Source: Urophycis tenuis
Taxonomy: Eukaryota; Chordata; Actinopteri; Gadiformes; Phycidae
Assembly: GCA_036785325.1 (NCBI GenBank)
Contig: JAXIVH010000025.1
Coordinates: 1,494,372 to 1,558,371, forward strand
Length of the DNA: 64,000 bases
Direction of reading: 5' to 3'
The notes under the pieces are model-generated. The model saw nothing but the letters and a program-made list of their open reading frames with translations, searched no databases and had not been told where the DNA came from. Position numbers and translations under genes: made by a program. Below, in pieces: positions 38,504 through 64,000 of this stretch (positions within the stretch are counted from its first letter, which is position 1; every line of letters starts with the position of its first letter).

Positions 38504-41150
38504 GGGCGTGGGTGTGTGTGTGTATTGATGTATCTGTGGTGAAAATGGGACGTTCCTAAGAGCTGACAGGAGATGATAAATGTCTGAGCTCCAAGTCTCC
38601 ACAGAAGAGGTGATGTCATCATGGGTGTCACCTTAGTCCTCGGGTTCAAGGGAGCAGAAGCCACAGTTTAGCCCCCCAGAACCGTTATCACACTTAACGT
38701 CCAGACTTTTTAAGAATAAATACATACAGTATATATAGTACTACTGTCGGGCATGGATTATTTCCATCTTGGATCGTCTTGACATCGTGCGACCCCCAGG
38801 GGGCAGTGTCTTACTCCTATTCAGCTTCCAGCCGCTCAAAGCTGCCTCCGTCACTTCTGAATCACTTCTCAAATCTGATGGCCACAAATTAATATATTGA
38901 AATGTGCCATCTAAGGCGAGTTCCATGTTTACAAGTGTTTCGATACTGCCGCTGCACGCGCGTCAAAGTTGATCTTATCTGCTCACATTTTCTATTGATA
39001 GATCGACACCATTTGACACCACAAAAAAATAAACATACGTTATCGGACACAAAACAGAAGCACAATCAGCCTAAGTAGCCGGTAACCCACATAGATGCAT
39101 AGACATAGATGTGTAACGGATGGAGCCTCGGTAAGCAACACATTACATCAGCATATAATGATGTATATTCCGTGGATTTAGTTCGTGGATTTAGTTAACA
39201 TGACTGAAAGTTTTTTGTTTTTTTTAACTAAAAAAAACCTCAAACGGAAAACCAATATGAAATCGTGGACATAAAATGAGACCATGATGCATTTTCCTAA
39301 TTTCTGTATTTATTCATTTGAATTTATTCTGAACCAAAGTCAATTTCCCCAGTGGTCAAATAACGGGTTGTTTTCACTTGTGGCAAGAGTCAGCCTTAAC
39401 AAATTCAAGATGATTTTTCGTGACAATTGAACGAGTTTCAGACTATTTATTTAAAGTCTCCCCCTAGTGGTTAAAATATAGCTCGTCGTTCTCTCATCAC
39501 CTCTCACTCTCGCGCTATCTCTTTTATATTGAGATAAAAATCGAAAACTTAATGAAATCATTAATTCCCAAATGTCCTGCCTGGAATCAATCTTTCTTAT
39601 CTTAAATGCTTCTAGAATGAATGAAGAAACCCATTAGCTTAAAAACACATAAAAGCAGTTGATTTTTACATAATATATTAGGATTCAGTCTCAAAAACTA
39701 TTAGGAAAGGACTAATCAGAAAAAAAGATACAACTTTTACCACGGCAGGAATTAGGCGAGAGATGAGCAGATATACAAGACCAGATATATATAATCTAAA
39801 ATATAAAACACACTGACATTATTGCATTTTAACTATGAGAACATTGTAAGTGCTAATGTATTTCACAAAAAAAAAAAATCTAAATGAAACATTATGCTAT
39901 GACATAACTAATAAGCCGTGTACACTATATTTTAAAACTATTCAGAATTTAGTATATATTATAAAAACTACATACATTCATTCATTAGACATTATTCATG
40001 AGACATTATTTAAATTGTCAAAGTTATTGATAAATATTGTGATTAATTGTTTCGACATTCTAATTCTTCCTTTATAACAAAATTAAAAGTAAGGCAAAAA
40101 CTAAAAACACCAAATGCTGATAAATGTGTATGGAGTCGTAGTCGTAAATCTAACATTATCCGATTAATAATGTTAAGATTTACTAAATAATATTAGTGCG
40201 AAAATGTGAAAAACATCATATTTTTCTTCTTTTGTCTTTTATACATTTCATACATTGCCAGCACATCACCTTTCAAAACTAAAATAAGTTAAACCCGAGA
40301 TATTTTATCCCCATCGGTTGTCAATAAATAGAATATTCCGCATGCAGATATACGCCAAACTAAAAGCTCGGCTGTGGGACGACGGCTTCATTATGTACAC
40401 TTGGCATGAACAAATCTTGATACATGAAGAATCCTATGCAGTCGAAATGTTCCACAGCGTTAATCCCTCGTCCTCATCCACTTCCAACTGTTAACAGCAG
40501 GAGCCCAACGAGCGATAATATGACACGATTTTTGTTTTCCAGTTGTCCGGTTGCCATGGTGTTGATAGGGGGGGGGGGCCTCGCTGCCCGTGCCCGTGTC
40601 AGTAAAAAGGAAGTGGGCGGAGTCACGTGATACCACCGCGCGCCAGTTTGCCGGCTCTGTCGTCTGTAAGACCGGCCGCTGGGTGTTTGAGGCTCGGCAT
40701 CTGACACCACCCTCTCCAGCCCCGCTGTCCACTTGGAGGGGGGGGCCATCGCCTCCTGAGTGATGGTCTACAGGACTGCAGGTTCTCACACCTCTTTATC
40801 TCCTAACATGGAGGGCGGGGAAGGGGAGTGGGGCGGGGAGTGGATCGTGTGGCATGTGGCCCAGGGAGGTGAGGGGGGGGTTGAGGCCGGGGCGGAGGGG
40901 TTCGCCAGTCACGTCCGGTAGGCCCGCTAGGGAGTCGTAGGGTCGTCGAGAAGCGAAGGAATTCATGTGTTTGCAAAGCAGGGGCACATGGGACACTGGA
41001 CTCTATTTCCCATCGATTTCAGCACAGACCTATATCTCTCAAGAGGCAGTGGCAAATCTTGCTTTTGCATGCGTTGTCTTACGAGCAGCAAAGAAAAAGT
41101 AAAGCTAAAGTTTTGCAATGATCGGAAACAATCCAAAATAAATACCGGTA
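36900..41150. other. Intergenic region between smad4 and bmp10-like
   Basis: A/T-rich sequence without supportable exons. It contains an interrupted TG/poly-G microsatellite (38356-38522) and a GC-rich stretch at 40560-40930 with poly-G at 40568. The 111-codon frame at 37146 shows no recognisable domain and I do not annotate it as a gene. Confidence 0.6.
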
Positions 41151-41180
41151 TTTACCTAAAGCTAGAAGCAGAGTTTGCAT

Positions 41181-41308
41181 GCATGTATGTATGTATAGTA
41201 TGTATGAATGTATGTACGTATGTACGTATGTACGTATGTATGTATGTATGTATGTATGTATGTATGTATGTATGTACGTATGTACGTATGTACTTATGTA
41301 TGTATGTT

Positions 41309-41342
<34 letters not shown>

Positions 41343-41345
41343 CAG
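41181..41345. repeat. (GTAT)n-(TA)n microsatellite downstream of bmp10-like
   Basis: About 125 bp of GTAT/GTAC tetranucleotides followed by a TA run, 120 bp beyond the bmp10-like stop and therefore probably within its 3' UTR. Confidence 0.93.
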
Positions 41346-41460
41346 TATATATAAAGTAAGTGCTGTCGAAGTTTAAATATTTCTTTTGGTATTGTGTATA
41401 GTTTTTTTTGGGGGGGGGTGTGGGGGAGGGGGGGAGCGAGACAGAGGTTGTTTACCAAAA

Positions 41461-42524
41461 CTATCTGCATCCACACTCGGCCACCACCATCCCCTCGTAC
41501 TTGTGGTTGAAGGTGACCACGCCGTTGTCGTGGTACAGCAGGGGGATGGAGTCCAGCTTGGTGGGCACGCAGCAGGCGCGCGACACCTTCTGCGGACGCT
41601 TGTGGCTCAGCAGCGTCTGCACCAGGGCGTGCTTGGTGGGCGACACCTCGGCCGTCATGGGCATGCTGCACACGCCGTTGCACTCGTAGGCCTCGTAGCC
41701 CAGCGGCTGGATCACCCACTGGTCCCAGCCGATGTCCTTGAAGTCCACGTAGAGCGGGGTGCGCTTGCAGGGCCCGGTCTTGGCGCTGCGGCGGGTTCGG
41801 GGCCGCGGGGCCGGCTGCTGCTGCTGCTGGTACTGCTGCTGGTACTGCTGCTGGTACTGGTGCTGGGGGGATTGTTTATCTGGGTCCACGTGGTGGTCGT
41901 CGTTCCCGGTCCCAGCCTCCCAGACGGCGTGCTGGTCAGGAAGAGGGGCCTGTTGTTCTGGCGCCCTCCAGCCCGGTTCTGTCCCGGCCTGTTTGCGGTC
42001 ACTGTCGGGTTCGTCCGAGAACAGGAGGATGACGGCGTTGTGCTCGCCTTCGGCGCCCCGCTCAATGGCGATGTCGACCGACGCTCCGCCCTCCTCCTCC
42101 TCTTCCTCCTCCTCCTCCTCTTCGGACCTCGGGCCTTTCTTGACGTGCACCTCCAGCCGGTGCGTGGCGCGCCCCGGCGAACGCCACGTACTCACGGCGT
42201 GCGTGAGGTCGAACGACATCCAGCTGTGGCCTTTGACGCTGATCCGCTGGGTGGCCAGTGGATCGGCGTCCGGCGCCGCATCCGCCGCCGCCTCTCGATC
42301 CCCGCGGCGTCTCTCCCCCGGGCCCGCCCCTGCGGTCGGAGGGGCCCCCTCGCCGACCCGGTACACGGTCACCTCGCGGTCGATGGCGGCGTGCGCGGAG
42401 GGGCGCGCCGCGGCGTACAGACGGAGCTGGGCTAACCTTATGTTCTCGCGTTGGGGGACGGAGACGTGGAACAACAGGGGGTGGACCCGCGTTCCTCCGG
42501 CCGTCACTCTGTAGGGGGAGGAGT
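41461..42524 (-). CDS. bmp10: bmp10-like exon 2 (prodomain and mature ligand)
   Basis: Acceptor TAATTTCAG, then DSSPYRVTAGGTRVHPLLFH; ends VAECGCR-stop (TAG 41461-41463). Contains an eleven-residue poly-Glu tract (about 42090-42122), the Gln-rich linker (about 41817-41861) and the cleavage site RTRR at about 41783-41794. Confidence 0.93.
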
Positions 42525-43322
42525 CTGAAATTACAAAGGATTTGTGTTTTGGTCTGGTGATTTGTTTTTTTTAGGGGAGGGAGGGGGGAGCAGGGGGGCA
42601 ATTTGGGTGAAACAGTTGAAACGTGTTTGGCTGGCGCGCCATCGATTTACTTTGGCTGTTTTGTGGCCAACGCATCGGTTACCCACCGTCCTCTGAGGAC
42701 GTAGCACAGGAAATATGAGTTACACACGATGCAGAAAAGAAAACACGGTCGCAAATCAGAGCAATATCGTCTCCCGCTTTCCGAAAACACGAGACGCACA
42801 AATTGCATTTTTCAATCCAAATGATCAATCGCAACGTATTCCAAGTGCAATACAAAGAAATACACATGTCATGTCGCGCAAAACACCACCATAACGCTTT
42901 AAAATCGTCAGACCCTCTCCGTTCCTAAAAGGACTATTGATCGACCAATGAAACGCCGTACCTTGGTTCCTGAAACTCCGCACAATGCTGGCGGCGGGCG
43001 CCGAGCTGAAGGCGATCCGGTCGTACAGCTCCGACATGTAGTCCGCCGCCTCCCTGGGGCCCGCGCCCGGGGGCCCCCGCCCGGTGAGGTTCAGCGTGGA
43101 CAGCAGCTGGGTGAGGAGGAGGCCCCGGGCCTCCAGGTCCTCGGCGGCCCCCCGGCGGAGGGGGCCGTCGCCGGGGTCTCCCCCCGGGGACGGCCCCCTG
43201 GGGTACGTCTCCGCGGCGATGACGTGACCGCTCACCCCCGGGCCCCCGAGAGGCATGAGCATGAGCAGCATGACGCTCAGATGGCAGACGCACCAGAGGC
43301 AGCGGAGCACCGACAGAGCCAT
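41461..43322 (-). CDS. bmp10: BMP9/10-subgroup ligand (bmp10-like), 2 exons
   Basis: A secreted TGF-beta superfamily precursor of about 474 residues in two exons (42962-43322; 41461-42524), phase 1 junction. Exon 1 has a hydrophobic signal segment (LSVMLLMLMPLGGPGVSG), an N-glycosylation site (NLT) and YMSELYDRIAF. Exon 2 carries the prodomain, a furin-type RTRR site, then a mature domain of about 108 residues with seven cysteines: GPCKRTPLYVDFKDIGWDQW, YEAYECNGVC, RACCVPTKL and VVAECGCR. CKRTPLY and GYEAYEC point to BMP10 rather than GDF2 or BMP2/4. Signalling is expected through ALK1-type receptors on endothelium or heart (family knowledge). Odd points are an acidic poly-Glu run and a Gln-rich QYQQQYQQQYQQQQQ segment before the cleavage site. 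Which teleost bmp10 paralogue it is remains open. Confidence 0.9.
42962..43322 (-). CDS. bmp10: bmp10-like exon 1 (signal peptide and prodomain start)
   Basis: Starts MALSVLRCLWCVCHLSVMLL and ends IVRSFRNQG with donor CAAG|GTACGG. The N-terminus is GC-rich and Gly/Pro-rich. The two-exon layout with a split after RSF(K/R)N matches BMP9/10 genes. Confidence 0.9.
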
Positions 43323-43611
43323 GGTTCAGGCGACTTCCGAGGGTTTGATCCAAAAAAGTTCCAAGTTCAAGACACCCGGAACGGGGAGGATCTGGTGAGG
43401 ACCTCCAGAGAGGACACCTGTGAGCTTGTTACCCTCTCCCAGAGCAGAGCCTCTCTCCTTGAGGGACGGGCTAGGGTTCGCTGGTGCAGGGGTCTGGAGG
43501 AACACGCCGTTGACCTTGTTAATCTTGTGATCGCGTGCGGAGGGCAGGGGCTGTGTTGTCCAATGTGGTGCGCTGACATGTTTGGAGATGTCAAACCAAG
43601 GCCCTGCCTAG

Positions 43612-43685
43612 CTCTCTCTCTCTCTCTCACTTTATCTCTCTGTCTCTCTCTCTCTCACTCACTTTATCTCTCTGTCTCTCTCTCA

Positions 43686-43740
<55 letters not shown>

Positions 43741-43752
43741 TCTCTCTCTCTT
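43612..43752. repeat. (CT)n with (ACTTTATCTCTCTGT) interruptions
   Basis: About 140 bp of CT repeat, about 290 bp upstream of the bmp10-like start codon, on the promoter side. Confidence 0.95.
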
Positions 43753-43759
43753 GACCAGG

Positions 43760-45925
43760 TACTTATGACTTGCCATGACTCTGCTTATCTTACATGTATT
43801 TTTTGCGATTCGCTCTACCATACTTGTGCATGGAAAAGTCTGGTTAAGCCATGGTCATAAGGACTTAATGTTATGTGAGATAAATATCTGCTAAATTAGA
43901 GTAACAAACTAAAAGTAATACAGTACTAACCAACCATTTTAAGCATTATGTCTTTTGTAATAGCACGCGATCAAAACTGTTTGTGATTTATTTGAGTCAT
44001 TAGTCATTTTCCTCTAATTGTATAGGACTGTTTCTTATTCCGTGTTATGACAGAGATTTAGTCAGGTCGCTACTGTTTCCTGTTCAAAGAATGAATTAGA
44101 CTCATGTATCTTAAAACTACCACAAGAGGTCAGAGTTCCCCCACTTGTGTACCTCTGCCGCTTTGTTTTATTCATTTACATACTGAAGGTAACCATGGTT
44201 TATGAGCTATACATCACAATTACATTTGTTGAGCACCATTTAAAAAGCACGTCAGAAGGGGCCTTAAAATAACCTAATTGATCAATAATTTGTGATGGTG
44301 CTTTTTTTGTTTACATTTAAGACATTATTCATTATTTATGGATTGGGATATCTATATAGGACTTGTGACTAAATATGCAAAGCAGTCCAATGTACAAGGA
44401 AGACTAGCCAGGCAGCTCCGTTCTTTTGTGTATGCAAGTCTTTCCTAGTACACTGCAGATCCACAAATAAACCAGAAAAAAAAAGATGTCCAGTCGACAA
44501 ACATTTTCACACCCCTGCATTTTACACCTCGCACGGCTTGTTTTCCTCGGTCCCTTTGTGTGTAACGCACACTGATGTTTGTTGATGCTGCACGTGTATA
44601 CTCAAACGCAGCCGTGCTCTCACGCCACAGCTTTAATCACACGCATTATTCACCAAGTTGCAACTTATGCACTGTGTCACACAATGCAACTGTTGAGCGG
44701 CGGACCGCACGCAGCGCAGATGATGATGACCTTCTTTCACTCGGGGTAATAATGGCGCGGCCTGGGCTGGAACCGGCGCGACGCGTCAATGACTCATAAG
44801 CAGCAGGCGGCTAAGCACGCACTCCAGTTCCTAAATACGTCCTCTAATGCGCTCCCTTTTCAGTGAGTTTCTCTTAAGTGACGTTGCATTAGGAAGGCAG
44901 ACTTAAATTATAACGTTGGAGTCTTGTCACATCTCGAATTGACTCGATAACGACATGATTGATTAATTGCAATGGGGGGAAAAAAAGTTTTGATTAGCCT
45001 AGGTTACGGTATATTTACGTTTATTTAGGATTTTTGCATTACTACAACTTTCGCCAGTCATCACAAAATGGTGAATTATCGCCAACAATAAAATCCCATG
45101 ATGCATTCTGATTTACAAGCGCTATAAGACCGCTGTTAGCCTACTACTGTTGTCATGTTGGAATTGTACTTAAACATTAGCAGTTGACTGACAAAAAAAA
45201 CAAAAACAAATGCATGCTTTTTGATCGCTACAGCTCTTCTCCATTTGTGCCAGGTTGTTTTTGTAAACTTTCTGAAGTTCTGATAGACCAGTGATAATAT
45301 TATTTGATTGTTCTCAACCTTACTGTTGGGCATATCTCCTCTTAGCAACTAGCTGATACTATCTGAAGAAATTGAATTTTTGATGAGAAATCATGGACTT
45401 TATTTTCATTTTCCATTCAGCATAGGACGACTGCAAAGCAAGTTAGTTCTGCCACTAATAAATGTAGGACGGCCTAATACAGTTAGCTAATACACAGCTT
45501 CTTTGTTAACTGGATAACAACATCCACAACTATTAATAAATATGAGTATAACAATAAATATTACAATAGAAAAACCTTCATTTAGAATATTAACAATCTT
45601 TTATTACACATGTACAATCCCATTCTATCATTAAAGAGGAATATTAACAAATAAACTAGGTTATGAATAATTATCTGAATTACAAGTCATTTGGAGTCAC
45701 CAGTGTCTATCCCTAAATGCCTATTTTTATGAGTGAAAAATATTGAAAATATTTTGATTTATAGTTTGTTATTTCTGAGTTCCACAATAACTTTATCAGA
45801 GGGATTTATAACTTTACTAAATTATCCAATGTTTAACTGCTACTATATTATCTATAGAGTCCTCTCTTTATAATTTGTAATAAAATGTACATAGTATATA
45901 TAATTTCAGGAAGGATACAGTTTGG
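43760..45925. other. Intergenic region between bmp10-like and arvcf
   Basis: A/T-rich sequence without recognisable exons or long frames. A B-box-like GGCTGGAACC lies near 44765. Part of it is presumably the arvcf 3' UTR, because that gene ends at 46227 and runs leftwards. Confidence 0.6.
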
Positions 45926-45928
45926 AGC

Positions 45929-46111
45929 ATTAAACCTGCACTATGTAAATTTTTAAAAATGGATCAGAATAAAACGATTTATAGAGACATATTCCCTGGA
46001 TGGATTGAGTTGTTGATGGGCATGTTTTACTCTCGAGAAACTTTCTAGTTCAGATATCTTTTTAATGGCATAAATATCTGCAGTAGAAAAGTTACATAGT
46101 GCAGGTTTAAT
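45929..46111. mobile_element. MITE in the arvcf 3' UTR region
   Basis: The left end ATTAAACCTGCACTATGTAA is repeated inverted at the right end (TTACATAGTGCAGGTTTAAT), enclosing about 140 bp of non-coding sequence. TA at both edges would fit a Tc1/mariner-type target duplication. Confidence 0.75.
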
Positions 46112-46226
46112 ATTCCCTGCACACCTCATTTCAGATTTAGAGTCTTTAAGTATTTCCGTCTGTAAATGTTTGATCAAATCAGCAAAAATCCATATAATAC
46201 CAGTATAAAAATGTCTGCTGTTATCT

Positions 46227-62687
<16,461 letters not shown>

Positions 62688-62987
62688 GGCAAAAATCAAA
62701 GAACCACAAAAAAAAAAAAAAACCCACAGCAAACTGTGGCGCTCCTGCGCTGGAGGTATCCGTGTGGCGGCGGCGGCGGTGGCGGTCCAGGGGGGGGTGG
62801 TAGAGGGGGGGGGGGGCACAGCGTCCTGCGGCTCCCCTCAGCAGGTTCTGCGGTCACTCTCCCTTGGAAGCCTCCAGACCGCCCAGTTAAGCGCGCCACG
62901 GCATGCTTCCTCTCTCCTGCACCCTGCTAGCTAGCGCACGTCTGAACGCTTTTCCCTCTCTTTCCTGGCTGCTCGCTGGCTCCCTCC

Positions 62988-63018
<31 letters not shown>

Positions 63019-63035
63019 GCTCTCTCTCTCTCTTG

Positions 63036-63066
<31 letters not shown>

Positions 63067-63253
63067 ACTCGCTGTGGCTCTCACTCTCTCCTCTCTCTCT
63101 CTCTCTCTTCCTCTCCCTCCCTCACACGTTCTCCTCTCTGTTTCACTTCCTCTCTCTAGCCGTCTCTCTGTTTCTCTCTCTCCTTCCCTCTTTCTCGGTG
63201 TCTCTCCATATCGCGCACATGCTCTGCTTTACACACCCGCGTGCGTGCGTGCA

Positions 63254-63286
<33 letters not shown>

Positions 63287-64000
63287 CGCAGTCACACAGG
63301 CATTCTGACACACACACACACACACACACACACATTTAAACAGAGTGATTCTGGATGATGCATCTTGCACTGCGCTCACGCTCAAGAGATGCTGAATCAA
63401 CAATTAAAATCAGGCAGCCACATCACCCATTACCCCCCCCCCCCACACACCCCCCCACACCCCCACCCCCGGCACCTTCCCCCTCCCCCCCCCACACCCC
63501 CTTCCCCGCACTCCCCACCCCCTCTTTGATCGAGGCCTCTACAGAACTCCGTCCTCTGGCGCATGTTTGTGTCAGAGTGTGTGTGTGTGTGTACGTGGGG
63601 TGGGGGGGGGGTGGGGGGGGGGGGGGGGGGGTAGGTAATCAAACGTGACGCCGTTGACCAACACAATCTTGGTGGGTCACCCCCCCACACACACACACCT
63701 ATGTAACCCACACATACACACACACATGCACACACACACGCACTCTCTCACTCCCTCACACACACACACACACACACGTGCACACACACACTCACTCTCT
63801 CGCTCTCTCTCACACACACATACACACACACACACATGTGCACACACACTCAGTCTATCGCTCTCTCTCAAACACACACACACACACATACACACACACT
63901 TACTCTCTCGCCTCTCTCTCACACACACATACACACACACACACATGTGCACACACACTCAGTCTATCGCTCTCTCTCACACACACACACACACACATAC
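62688..64000. other. Simple-sequence region upstream of arvcf candidate exon
   Basis: CT repeats (62990-63200), CA repeats (63255-63333, 63690-64000), poly-C with CA (63433-63500), poly-G (63600-63631), and at the end a roughly 120-130 bp higher-order unit of CA and CTCT blocks repeated about twice (63770-63880, 63890-64000). No coding sequence is supported. Confidence 0.8.

Noticed and set aside
41386..42514. Long plus-strand frames opposite bmp10-like exon 2
   Set aside because: They are antisense shadows of a GC-rich real exon.
42934..43754. Frames overlapping bmp10-like exon 1 on both strands
   Set aside because: Shadow frames caused by high GC. The annotated frame alone has a signal segment and continues in phase into exon 2.

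Overview
This is vertebrate nuclear DNA, almost certainly from a ray-finned (teleost) fish. The evidence is four intron-rich genes with vertebrate exon structures and GT-AG splice sites, teleost-type repeats (tRNA-derived SINEs, L2-like LINE 3' ends, MITEs), and an extreme load of CA/TG, CT/GA and homopolymer tracts. Such microsatellite density is known from cod-like fishes (Gadiformes), but assigning that order is inference. Nothing prokaryotic, viral or CRISPR-like was seen. LAYOUT: (1) 1-25.9 kb, plus strand: rfx3, a ciliogenic winged-helix transcription factor. Sixteen coding exons lie between 2391 and 19326, followed by a long 3' UTR with a poly(A) signal at 25835. (2) 25.9-36.9 kb, minus strand: smad4, the common-mediator Smad, with ten coding exons between 35696 and 27786. 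It converges tail-to-tail with rfx3, and the two candidate poly(A) signals are about 110 bp apart. (3) 41.5-43.3 kb, minus strand: a two-exon BMP9/10-subgroup ligand, best called bmp10-like. (4) 46.2-62.7 kb, minus strand: arvcf, an armadillo-repeat p120-family catenin, with fourteen proposed coding exons ending in the PDZ ligand D-S-W-V; its 5' end probably lies beyond the window. The last 1.3 kb is simple sequence. HOW THE GENES RELATE: the bmp10-like ligand and Smad4 are a ligand and an intracellular effector of the same signalling superfamily, adjacent and in the same orientation. Arvcf (cadherin junctions) and Rfx3 (ciliary gene control) have no obvious pathway link to them, so the cluster is syntenic, not an operon. 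MOST UNUSUAL POINTS: (a) a minisatellite in smad4 that iterates the intron/exon junction of the penultimate coding exon about 18 times, so that each unit carries a copy of the 3' splice site; (b) a minisatellite at the end of rfx3 whose units resemble the end of the reading frame, stop codon included; (c) about twelve apparent single-base frameshifts confined to the 5' and last exons of rfx3, while its DNA-binding and dimerisation exons and all 42 kb of neighbouring genes read cleanly; (d) a 12-bp satellite of branch-point-like motifs directly upstream of a smad4 3' splice site. All exon coordinates were derived by eye from splice sites, reading phase and recalled family sequences; no alignment was run.
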